Assembly (NCBI GenBank): GCA_014649575.1
Contig: BMTH01000001.1
Coordinates: forward strand, 434,001-498,000
Length of the DNA: 64,000 nucleotides
DNA from: Streptomyces griseoincarnatus
Lineage (GTDB): Bacteria > Actinomycetota > Actinomycetes > Streptomycetales > Streptomycetaceae
Reading direction: 5' to 3'
Shown one piece after another: positions 15,219-22,379 of this stretch (positions are counted from its first letter, which is position 1; each line of letters opens with the position of its first letter). A program made the translations under genes and the position numbers. The notes under the pieces are model-generated. The model was given only the letters and a program-made list of their open reading frames with translations. It was not told where the DNA came from and searched no databases.

Positions 15219-15674
15219 TGTGTGCATCCTTCCGCTTCGTTTCTTCGGTTGCCGGCCCGTGCTCGGTTGGTGCCGAACCGGCGTGCCGGAGTCTGCCGAG
15301 TCCCCGGCGGAAACTCATCTCGACCCCACGCATTTCAGTAACATTGCGTATTGAATCAGTGGCGCGAAGTGACCAAGCGAACGCGCGTCGACCCGGTAAA
15401 CACACGGCTCCCGCAGGAGCGAAGTTGCCAGATGGCCGAATATCCGCCGCCCGTTAATCGGCCTGAAACATTCCGATTTCGTCGCGCACAGGGCGAAGAG
15501 AAACCCCTTGCAGTCATGAAAGGGACGCTCCCCGGTCACTTCCGAACACCCCGCGCGTCACGCCGGGCGGAGGGAACGTCCTGTCACCGGACGCTGGACG
15601 CGACCGGCGCATACCGGCCAGTATGCGTCGGGATCACGAGGCACCCCGAGGCACCACGAGACAGGGCGGGACGG
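15219..15674. other. Intergenic region between SSI and lactate monooxygenase
   Basis: This is a divergent region of 456 bases with lower GC around 15310-15480. It should hold the SSI promoter and that of the monooxygenase. No coding signal is seen. Its most striking part is the palindrome at 15608-15627, listed separately. Confidence 0.5.
15608..15627. promoter_or_regulatory. Candidate operator upstream of lactate monooxygenase
   Basis: The 20-nt sequence CGCATACCGGCCAGTATGCG is a palindrome with nine of ten pairs matching. It ends 48 nt before the ATG of the lactate monooxygenase gene. Size and symmetry suit a TetR- or GntR-type dimer. No regulator gene is adjacent, so its owner is unknown. 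Confidence 0.45.
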
Positions 15675-16844
15675 ATGGCGAAGCACTGGGCCGACTTCCA
15701 GTACGAGATCTACCTGAACGGGATGACGGGGGCCGTGCCGCGGCTGCCGACCGACCTGTCCCGGCTGGAGGAGCTGACGGAGCGGCGCCTCGGCCCCGGC
15801 CCGGTCGGCTACGTCGCCGGCAGCGCGGGCGACGGCAGCACCGCCCGCGCGAACCGGGCCGCCCTGGACCGCCGCCGGATCGTGCCGCGCATGCTGCGGG
15901 ACGTCCACGAACGCGACCTGTCGGTGGAACTGCTGGGACGTCAGCTGCCCGCGCCGCTCGCCCTGGCGCCGGTCGGCGTGCTGTCGATCATGCATCCGGA
16001 CGCGGAGCCGGCGGCCGCGCGCGCCGCGGCCGCCCAGGGCGTGCCGTTCGTGCTGTCGTCCGCGTCGAGCACGCCGATGGAGCAGGTCGCCGAGGCGATG
16101 GGGGACGCGGAGCGCTGGTTCCAGCTGTACTGGCCGAAGGACGTGGAGGTGGCACGGTCCTTCCTGACCCGGGCGAAGGCGGCCGGGTACACGGCGCTGG
16201 TCGTCACCCTGGACACGCCCCTGCTGTCCTGGCGGCCACGCGACCTCGACCAGGCGTACCTGCCGTTCCTGCACGGCGTGGGCACCGCCAACTACTTCTC
16301 CGACCCGGCGTTCCGGGCGGGGCTCGCCAAGCCGGTGCACGAGGACCCGAACGCGGCGGTGATGCACTTCGTGGGCATGTTCGCCGACCCGGCGAAGACC
16401 TGGCCGGATCTGGCGTTCCTGCGGGAGAACTGGGACGGCCCGATCGTCCTGAAGGGCGTGTGCCACCCCGACGACGCCCGCCTCGCGGCCGACGCGGGCA
16501 TGGACGGCGTGGTGGTGTCCAACCACGGGGGCCGGCAGGTGGCGGGCGCGGTCGCCGCCGCGGACGCCCTGCCCGGTGTGGTGCGGGCCGTCGGCGACCG
16601 GCTCACCGTGCTGTTCGACAGCGGGGTGCGCACCGGCGACGACGTCTTCAAGGCGCTCGCCCTGGGCGCGCGGGCGGTGCTGGTGGGCCGTCCGTACGTG
16701 TACGGGCTGGGCCTGGACGGGCAGGCGGGCGTGGAGCACGTGATCCGCTGCCTGCTCGCCGAACTCGACCTCACCCTCGCCCTGTCGGGGCACTCGGGTC
16801 CGGGCACGGTGGGTCCCGACGACCTCACCGAGGCAGGGGCCTGA
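15675..16844 (+). CDS. FMN-dependent alpha-hydroxy-acid oxidase, lactate 2-monooxygenase type
   Basis: ATG 15675 gives a 389-residue TIM-barrel flavoenzyme. Family marks are APVGVLSIMHPDAE, FQLYWPKDVEVARSF, VLKGVCHPDDARLAADAG and the catalytic VVSNHGGRQV, with the FMN phosphate site near the end (FDSGVRTGDDVFKALALGARAVLVGRPY). The N-terminal WADFQYEIYLNGM and the overall length are those of lactate 2-monooxygenases, which turn L-lactate and oxygen to acetate and CO2; a lactate oxidase activity is possible. A convergent hairpin follows the gene. Confidence 0.88.
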   Translation: MAKHWADFQYEIYLNGMTGAVPRLPTDLSRLEELTERRLGPGPVGYVAGSAGDGSTARANRAALDRRRIVPRMLRDVHERDLSVELLGRQLPAPLALAPVGVLSIMHPDAEPAAARAAAAQGVPFVLSSASSTPMEQVAEAMGDAERWFQLYWPKDVEVARSFLTRAKAAGYTALVVTLDTPLLSWRPRDLDQAYLPFLHGVGTANYFSDPAFRAGLAKPVHEDPNAAVMHFVGMFADPAKTWPDLAFLRENWDGPIVLKGVCHPDDARLAADAGMDGVVVSNHGGRQVAGAVAAADALPGVVRAVGDRLTVLFDSGVRTGDDVFKALALGARAVLVGRPYVYGLGLDGQAGVEHVIRCLLAELDLTLALSGHSGPGTVGPDDLTEAGA

Positions 16845-16852
16845 CGTCCCGT

Positions 16853-16878
16853 CCGGGGCGGCCGCCGGGCCGCCCCGG
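16853..16878. terminator. Bidirectional hairpin
   Basis: CCGGGGCGGCC (16853-16863) pairs perfectly with GGCCGCCCCGG (16868-16878) around a 4-nt loop between the convergent monooxygenase and ricin-domain genes. Confidence 0.65.
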
Positions 16879-16893
16879 GGGGCGCGGCTCAGC

Positions 16894-18534
16894 TCACCGG
16901 TCCGGCAGGCCGGCGTAGCGGGCGGAGGGGGCCGTCGGGCCGGTGACGGACAGGGACTCGCTGGACGCGTCGGCGGAGCGGACCGGTTCGGCGGCCCAGC
17001 GCTGCTCCACGGTCCGGTCGCGCACCTTGACGACGATGTCGGCGTTCGTGTCAGGGGCCGACGGGGTGAGCGCCAGCTGCACGTCCCAGCGCGGGACCAG
17101 CTCGCCCTGCACCGTGAGGTCGTACCGCACGTCGTCGGCGGTCCGGTCGCCCGAGTCGGCGCAGGCGCCGAGGACGACCACGCCGGCGTCCTTGTGCGAG
17201 TCCAGGCACAGCCCCGGGTCGGCCACGCTGCGCAGCAGTCCGTCCTCCTCGTACGTCCACTGCTGGGTCCACGCCGAGGAGCACTTCGCCAGCCGGGTGC
17301 CGGAGCCGTCCTGGGGTTCGTCGCGGGTGTCCAGGCACAGGCCGGAGGCGATGTTGCGCAGCCGGGTGCGGTCGGGCGCCGAGGGCAGTCCGGCCGCGCC
17401 GGGCGGGGAGGCGGACGGCACGGCGGCGCGGCCGCCCGCGCCGGTGGCGCCGGTCGGGTCGGCGGAACCCCCGTCGGGGCTGGACGATCCGGCGATGAGC
17501 ACGCTGACCAGCACGCCGGCGGACACCGCGCCGAGGCCGGTGAGCAGGGTGCGGGTGGAGCGCACCGGGTCGGGCAGCGCCATGGCGAGCCGGTCGGGGA
17601 CCGGGAGCCGGGAGAGCAGCCGGTGCCGGACGCCTGCCTGGCCGTCCCCGCCGCCGCGGCGACGGCGGCGTCCGCTCCGTCCCGAGCGCGGGCCGGACAC
17701 GGCGCGGCCCGGTCGCGAGTCCAGATAGCGCCGGGCCCCCCACCCCAGCACCGCCTCCGCGAGGAGCGTGCCCAGTCCGGACTCGAAGTGGCCGAGCTGC
17801 TCGGCCGCGCTGCGGCAGTAGCGGCACTCGGCCATGTGCCGGCGCACGTCGGGCAGCAGCTCGCCGCCCCGGCGGATGGGCACGTCGAGCAGCCGGTTGT
17901 AGAAGCGGCACTCCTGGGTGGGCGCCAGTTCCTGGTGGGCGCGCACGAGACCCTGACGGAACTTGTCGCGGGCCTGCTCGAGCGCCCCCGACGCGAGGTC
18001 GACGTCCGTGCCGAGCAGCCCGGCGGGCACGGATACCGGCTCGGCCTCGACCTCGACGTGCCAGAGCAGACAGCGCGCGAGCGCGGGCAGGGACCGGAAC
18101 GCCCGCTGGGCGAGGGTGCGGTTCTCCGGCGTCATGGTCGACGCCGCGCGCATGCCCCGGCCGCCCGCCGGTTTCAGCAGCCCCGGCAGCACCTCGGCCA
18201 CATGGTCGTCGGCGGCCCACTCGCGGACCGTGTCCCGCACCCCCACGAGAAGGACGGGACGGAGGGCCACGGCGGACTCGCCGAGCGCGACCCGGTCGAG
18301 CACACGGTGCAGGGCGGCCCCGGTGACCATGGCGGCGGTCCGCCCGCCGGCGGCGAGGCACACGGTCGCGTAGTCGTGCATCGCGTGCCAGTGGCGCGCC
18401 GTCAGGAGGGCGACGGACCGCGCGGCTTCCGCCTCCGGACGTCCCCGCAGCCGCGCGGCCAGCGCCTCGTCGGATTCCCCGGGATCACCGCCCGGCGGGG
18501 GATAGGGAGGACGAGGGGGGTGGGGGGTGTGCAC
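16894..18534 (-). CDS. Sigma-like / zinc-finger / transmembrane / ricin-type lectin protein
   Basis: I chose GTG 18534, with GGAAGGAA about 9 nt upstream; the frame extends to 18585. The 546-residue protein combines several parts. Residues ~20-210 resemble sigma-factor region 2 and a region-4-like helix set (FRSLPALARCLLWHVEVE...EQARDKFRQGLVRAHQ, given as two pieces). Near 232 is an anti-sigma-type zinc motif, HMAECRYC (H-x3-C-x2-C). An Arg-rich linker, one membrane segment (~330-348, LLTGLGAVSAGVLVSVLIAG), a Pro/Ser/Ala stalk and a ricin-B-like repeat with SGLCLDTRDEP and PGLCLDSHKDA follow. It is probably a membrane sensor that binds sugar outside and a partner inside. Whether it still binds DNA or RNA polymerase is unknown. 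Confidence 0.75.
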   Translation of the reverse strand: MHTPHPPRPPYPPPGGDPGESDEALAARLRGRPEAEAARSVALLTARHWHAMHDYATVCLAAGGRTAAMVTGAALHRVLDRVALGESAVALRPVLLVGVRDTVREWAADDHVAEVLPGLLKPAGGRGMRAASTMTPENRTLAQRAFRSLPALARCLLWHVEVEAEPVSVPAGLLGTDVDLASGALEQARDKFRQGLVRAHQELAPTQECRFYNRLLDVPIRRGGELLPDVRRHMAECRYCRSAAEQLGHFESGLGTLLAEAVLGWGARRYLDSRPGRAVSGPRSGRSGRRRRRGGGDGQAGVRHRLLSRLPVPDRLAMALPDPVRSTRTLLTGLGAVSAGVLVSVLIAGSSSPDGGSADPTGATGAGGRAAVPSASPPGAAGLPSAPDRTRLRNIASGLCLDTRDEPQDGSGTRLAKCSSAWTQQWTYEEDGLLRSVADPGLCLDSHKDAGVVVLGACADSGDRTADDVRYDLTVQGELVPRWDVQLALTPSAPDTNADIVVKVRDRTVEQRWAAEPVRSADASSESLSVTGPTAPSARYAGLPDR

Positions 18535-19134
18535 TGAGATTGGTTCCTTCCCACAGCGCATGTGACATTCGAGCGTTTCCGACACCGAAAAGGGAGGCAG
18601 GATTGGTGCATACCTCTTGGGTGTGGCGCGGGGGGCGGGAATTGTCCGGCGGCGCTTCCGACCCGTTTCGTCAACTCGCGGGCGCCCCCGGCCTTTACCC
18701 CCTCACGGGTGGCTCACTCTCGCACAACCCCTGCGCGGCCAACAAGGCGGTCGGGCAACATCCCCGCGTTGACAGAAAGTCAAAAAGAGAAGAGGTCGGT
18801 GAAACCGTGTTCCGGCATTCACGGCGGCCTTTTCCAGGAGGCGGCACGGTTCTTCGAAAAGAGGTGACGGGAAGGTGTGGCCAAGGTGTGATGTGAAGGC
18901 GCGTGCCACTCCCCCGGTGTGCCTTTTCCACGGCGCGCACCCCGTGTGAACGGCGCGTCCGCACCGCCGGGCCGCGCACGCTGCCGGAGCGCCCGGGGGC
19001 ACGGTGCACTGGTGGGACCCTTCTCGGAGGTCACGCGCGGCGACGGCGGCACTCTCCCGCGCGCCCGGCCGCCGGCCCGCTCCCTCCCGCCCCTCGGCCG
19101 GCGGCCACGGGAAGGCACCCCTCCGGGGTGGGCG
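18535..19134. other. 600-base region without a recognisable gene
   Basis: I see no reading frame with coding bias here. The left part should hold the promoter of the ricin-domain gene. A TTGACA occurs near 18769 but has no -10 box at the right distance. The right end carries the hairpin listed at 19067. Confidence 0.5.
19067..19106 (-). terminator. Candidate terminator of the toxin-antitoxin operon
   Basis: GGCCGCCGGCC (19067-19077) and GGCCGGCGGCC (19096-19106) pair perfectly across an 18-nt loop, starting 29 nt after the toxin stop on the minus strand. Confidence 0.4.
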
Positions 19135-19512
19135 TCAGATCTGCCAGGACCGCAGCCGGTCGGCGGCGCCGTACACGTCGGTCGCGCCGGAGATCAGGTC
19201 GCGCGCGAGGTCGACCAGGGCACCGTAGGGCGGGTCGATGCCGGCGCCGCTGACGTACATGTAGGCGACGGCTGTGGCGCAGGCGAAGCGGGCGTTGGCC
19301 GAGGGCAGCGGGCGGAGCACGGCGAGGGTGTGCAGCAGGGCGGCGGCCCGCCATGCGGCGTCCGAGTTCACGCCGAGCCGGGGCGGGTCGACGCGGTGCC
19401 GGGCGACGGCCGCGACGAGGGCGGAGAAGTCGTTGACGGTGGGCTGGTCCGGGAGGACCTCCTCGTGCCGCTGGAGCAGCCAGGGCACGTCGATGTGCAG
19501 CACGGGCGGCAT
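19135..19512 (-). CDS. Fic/Doc-like toxin component with degenerate Fic motif
   Basis: The 125-residue product starts at ATG 19512, 3 nt after the antitoxin stop. Its size, helical pattern and the segment LRPLPSANARFACATAVAYMYVSG match the short Fic-family toxins annotated in Streptomyces toxin-antitoxin pairs. Canonical Doc has HxFx(D/N)GNKR; here the corresponding stretch reads RPLPSANAR, so the catalytic His and the acidic residue are missing, while the Asn and last Arg remain. It may therefore not transfer phosphate or AMP, or it may use another mechanism. Confidence is good on the family, low on activity. Confidence 0.75.
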   Translation of the reverse strand: MPPVLHIDVPWLLQRHEEVLPDQPTVNDFSALVAAVARHRVDPPRLGVNSDAAWRAAALLHTLAVLRPLPSANARFACATAVAYMYVSGAGIDPPYGALVDLARDLISGATDVYGAADRLRSWQI

Positions 19513-19515
19513 CGG

Positions 19516-19761
19516 TCAGGCGGCCCGTCCCGCGCCCTTGGCGGGCGGTTCGTCGTCGGGGAACGCGGCGGCGAACTCGTCGGCGTGCGTGGCGAAGAAG
19601 CGGCGGAAGGCATCGGCGCCCTCCTGGAGGGCGCGGTGACGGGCGATGTCCGCCGCTGCCGCCTCCCGTACGAGCGCCTTCATGGACGTGCCGCGTTCCT
19701 TGGCGATCTGCCGCAGGTCCTCGAGCTCGCGGTCGCTGAACTCCACGTTGAGAGCTGGCAT
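19516..19761 (-). CDS. Ribbon-helix-helix-like antitoxin
   Basis: The 81-residue product begins ALNVEFSDRELEDLRQIAK, a CopG/Arc-like strand-helix-helix DNA-binding region, followed by a longer acidic helical tail (FRRFFATHADEFAAAFPDDE) that would wrap the toxin. It precedes the Fic-like toxin by 3 nt, the usual antitoxin-first order. No Shine-Dalgarno sequence is visible before ATG 19761, and the likely -10 box ends 6 nt upstream, so the mRNA may be leaderless. It should repress its own operon. Confidence 0.78.
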   Translation of the reverse strand: MPALNVEFSDRELEDLRQIAKERGTSMKALVREAAAADIARHRALQEGADAFRRFFATHADEFAAAFPDDEPPAKGAGRAA

Positions 19762-19767
19762 GGAATT

Positions 19768-19799
19768 ACGGTACCGCTCGGGTACTGAACAGTAAATAG
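19768..19799 (-). promoter_or_regulatory. Candidate promoter and operator of the toxin-antitoxin operon
   Basis: On the minus strand TACCGT (19773-19768) lies 6 nt before the antitoxin ATG, with TTTACT or TTACTG 16-17 nt upstream as -35. The palindrome TACTG-aa-CAGTA (19783-19794) overlaps the -35 side and would suit a ribbon-helix-helix dimer. Confidence 0.35.
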
Positions 19800-19840
19800 C
19801 CGCAGGTCGGAGCGTGTGCGGAGGGGTACCAAGGGTATGG

Positions 19841-19877
19841 GCGCGGGCCGGTGACCGCGGTGGTCGCCGGCCCGCGC
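19841..19877 (-). terminator. Terminator hairpin of the cellulase gene
   Basis: GCGCGGGCCGG (19841-19851) pairs with CCGGCCCGCGC (19867-19877), and the loop contains a further GACC/GGTC pairing. It begins 15 nt after the cellulase stop on the minus strand. Confidence 0.6.
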
Positions 19878-19891
19878 GGGAAGGGAGCCGG

Positions 19892-22135
19892 TCAGCCCTG
19901 GTCGGCCACGAAGGCGGCCATCCGGGTCAGGGCGGCGTTCCAGTTGATGGTGTGCTCGTTGGTCGACCAGGACTGGATGTCGTCGATGAAGCAGAACTGT
20001 CCGACGCAGCCCTGCAGTTTCGACTGGGCGAACGGGTCCTGGATGCTGGAGTTGGGTCCGCCGGACAGGGTGCCGGCGGGCGGGTTGGGCAGGTTGGGGT
20101 CGAGCTGGCGGGCGTACCACCGGCTGTGCTGGTTCTTGGCGTGGACCTCGCCGTAACCGGTGACGTAGGACATGTTCAGCGCGTTGCGGCCGAGGATGTA
20201 GTCCATGCTCTGCAGCGCGCCGTCCCGGTACTTCGCCGCGCCCGTGAGGTCGAAGGCGGTGGCGAGGACGACGGCGTTGTTGAGGATCTGGTGGCTGGAG
20301 CCCCAGTCGTAGACGTTGCCCTCCGGCGCGTACGGCATCCCGTACGGGTGCTCCTTCAGGGTGGCCAGGTAACGGTCGGCGCCCGCGACCACCGAGCGGC
20401 GGACCTTGTCGAGGCCGGGCAGCTTGTTCGGCACGGTGGCGAGGTCGAGCCGGCCGGCCGCGGCGGTGCGCGCCCAGTCGAAGCCGATCGGTCCGAAGAT
20501 GTCCTGGGTGTGCACCGGGGACTTCAGCACGTGGTCCTTGAACCGGCGCTCACCGGTGGTGAGGTAGAGCTCGGCGGCCGCCCAGTAGAACTCGTCGGAC
20601 ACGGTGTCGTCGGGGTACGCGCCGCCGCCGATGCCGTCGTCCGGGTCGGCGAGCCGGTCCGGGTGGGCCACCGCGGCCGCCCAGGCCTTGCGCGCCGCCG
20701 TCAGGGCGCGGTCCGCGAACTTCTTGTCGTAGGGGCGGTACAGCCGGGCCGCCTGGGCCGCCGTGGCGGCGAGGTTCAGGGTGGCGGCGGTGGTCGGCGG
20801 GTGCAGCTCCCGCTTCTGCGGGTCGTCGCTGGGCAGCAGGGGCAGCCCGGTCCACTGCTCGTCGTGGATCTTGTGGTGGGCCATGCCGGCCAGCGGCTCG
20901 CCGTCGGGCACCTGCATCTTCAGCAGGAACTCCAGCTCCCAGCGGGCCTCGTCGAGGATGTCGGGGACCTTGTTGCCGCTCTCCGGGATGTCCAGGGTGC
21001 GGTCGCCCAGCTTGTGCGCCTCGCCGGTGCGGGCGTGCTTGGCGCGCTCGTAGGTGCTGAGCACCTCCCAGGTGCTGATGCCGCCGTTGACGACGTACTT
21101 GCCGTGGTCGCCCGCGTCGTACCAGCCGCCGGTGACGTCCAGGGTGTAGTCGCACTCCCCGGGCCGGCAGGGCACCGCGCCGTCGCCCTGGTTCGGGGCG
21201 ACGTCCACGTGGCCGGCCGGGCGGCCGTAGCCGGGGCGCAGGTCCTCACGGATCTCCACGCCGCTGCGCTGGGTGTAGTAGTACTTCGCCGAGTCCAGCC
21301 GCAGCCGCTCGTACGCCTCGGCGTCGATGTCGAAGGGATGGCTGGTCTCGCCGTCCGCCGTCAGGGTGAAGCCGGTGCCGCGCCCCCGGTAGGAGCCGAA
21401 GTCGACGGAGTGGACGTTCTGCCCGGACGAGGCGTCGACGCCGCGCGGCACGGTCCATCCGGCGCGGACCACGCGGCCGCGGCCGTCCTTGAGCTGCCAG
21501 GCCAGCTTCTCGGTGGCGTCGGTGACGAGCGTGGCGTTCTTGGGCCCGGCGGGCAGATAGCCCACCTGGTTCACCCGGACGCGCGGCCCGGTGTCCGGCT
21601 CGTACGGCTCGGGGGCGACGCCGCCGAGCAGCGACACGTCGTCCACGCAGAACCGCCAGGGGTCCGGGCTGCCGCCGAGCTGGAAGCCGACCTGTGCCTG
21701 CTCCGTGCTCACCGGTGCGGTGAAGGTGTACGCATACGTGTCGCCGGACACGCTGAGCTGCGGCGACACCTCGTGGTAGGTGTCGTACGGGTCCACCTGG
21801 AGGCCGACGATCGCCCGGACCACGTGACCGGCGGGCGAGCCGGTCGCGCTGAAGGAGAAGCGGTACGTCTCCCCCTCCACCAGCGTGATGTCGTTGTGGC
21901 CCACGATCGCGTCCCAGCGGTTGGCGGTGCCGCCGGGCACGTCGGCGCACAGGCGGCCCTCGGAGGCGCCCGCGGTGACGCCCTCGGAGGCCCACCAGGG
22001 GTCGGTGCCGTCGTCGAACGTGCCGTTGCGGATCTGCTCGACCTCGTCCGCCCCGGCCGGGGCCGCGGGCATCGCGGTGAGCGCGGTCGCCAGCAGACCG
22101 GTGAGGGTCAGCAGCGCGGTTCTGCGTCGTTTCAC
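19892..22135 (-). CDS. Secreted GH9 endoglucanase (cellulase) with CBM4/9-like and Ig-like N-terminal domains
   Basis: GTG 22135 has GAGGAG upstream and starts a signal peptide ([19 protein letters not shown], cleavage near residue 30). The 747-residue enzyme has a CBM4/9-like domain (~32-175), a cellulase N-terminal Ig-like domain (~183-275, [12 protein letters not shown]) and a GH9 catalytic domain with [16 protein letters not shown] (catalytic Asp pair) and a C-terminal acid Glu in [17 protein letters not shown], plus HSRWYARQL. It should cut cellulose chains outside the cell. The CebR box upstream indicates repression lifted by cellobiose. The frame is open to 22210 but the RBS decides the start. 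Confidence 0.95.
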   Translation of the reverse strand: MKRRRTALLTLTGLLATALTAMPAAPAGADEVEQIRNGTFDDGTDPWWASEGVTAGASEGRLCADVPGGTANRWDAIVGHNDITLVEGETYRFSFSATGSPAGHVVRAIVGLQVDPYDTYHEVSPQLSVSGDTYAYTFTAPVSTEQAQVGFQLGGSPDPWRFCVDDVSLLGGVAPEPYEPDTGPRVRVNQVGYLPAGPKNATLVTDATEKLAWQLKDGRGRVVRAGWTVPRGVDASSGQNVHSVDFGSYRGRGTGFTLTADGETSHPFDIDAEAYERLRLDSAKYYYTQRSGVEIREDLRPGYGRPAGHVDVAPNQGDGAVPCRPGECDYTLDVTGGWYDAGDHGKYVVNGGISTWEVLSTYERAKHARTGEAHKLGDRTLDIPESGNKVPDILDEARWELEFLLKMQVPDGEPLAGMAHHKIHDEQWTGLPLLPSDDPQKRELHPPTTAATLNLAATAAQAARLYRPYDKKFADRALTAARKAWAAAVAHPDRLADPDDGIGGGAYPDDTVSDEFYWAAAELYLTTGERRFKDHVLKSPVHTQDIFGPIGFDWARTAAAGRLDLATVPNKLPGLDKVRRSVVAGADRYLATLKEHPYGMPYAPEGNVYDWGSSHQILNNAVVLATAFDLTGAAKYRDGALQSMDYILGRNALNMSYVTGYGEVHAKNQHSRWYARQLDPNLPNPPAGTLSGGPNSSIQDPFAQSKLQGCVGQFCFIDDIQSWSTNEHTINWNAALTRMAAFVADQG

Positions 22136-22178
22136 GTCAGGGCTCCTCTGCGGAGGTACGGGGGTACGAGGGCGCGAA

Positions 22179-22192
22179 TGGGAGCGCTCCCA
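22179..22192. promoter_or_regulatory. CebR operator upstream of the cellulase gene
   Basis: TGGGAGCGCTCCCA is the exact 14-bp palindrome bound by CebR, the LacI-type cellobiose-responsive repressor of Streptomyces cellulose genes. It lies 43 nt before the cellulase start and just downstream of the candidate promoter, where a bound repressor would block transcription. Confidence 0.9.
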
Positions 22193-22208
22193 ACTCCGTG
22201 CGCCGCCC

Positions 22209-22238
22209 ATGGTTGTGGCAGATGTGACACCCCGTCAA
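22209..22238 (-). promoter_or_regulatory. Candidate promoter of the cellulase gene
   Basis: On the minus strand TTGACG (22238-22233), an 18-nt spacer and AACCAT (22214-22209) would start transcription about 10 nt before the CebR box. The -10 box is a weak match. Confidence 0.4.
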
Positions 22239-22379
22239 CGGTCGTGACACGAAGAGAGCGTTTCGGGGTGGTACGGAGTCGGCGGCACCGGTTCCCGTTC
22301 ACGTCGGGCGCGGACGCACTAGGCTGGGACTCTGGCGATACACCGGTTCACGGTGAGTGTGCGCGATGGAGTGGCGACG

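Noticed and set aside
18769..18800. A perfect TTGACA box
   Set aside because: No -10 hexamer is found 16-19 nt downstream and no gene starts on the plus strand after it.
18540..18896. A 118-codon plus-strand frame after the ricin-domain gene
   Set aside because: No ribosome site, mixed codon bias and no recognisable fold; it overlaps the promoter area of the opposite gene.
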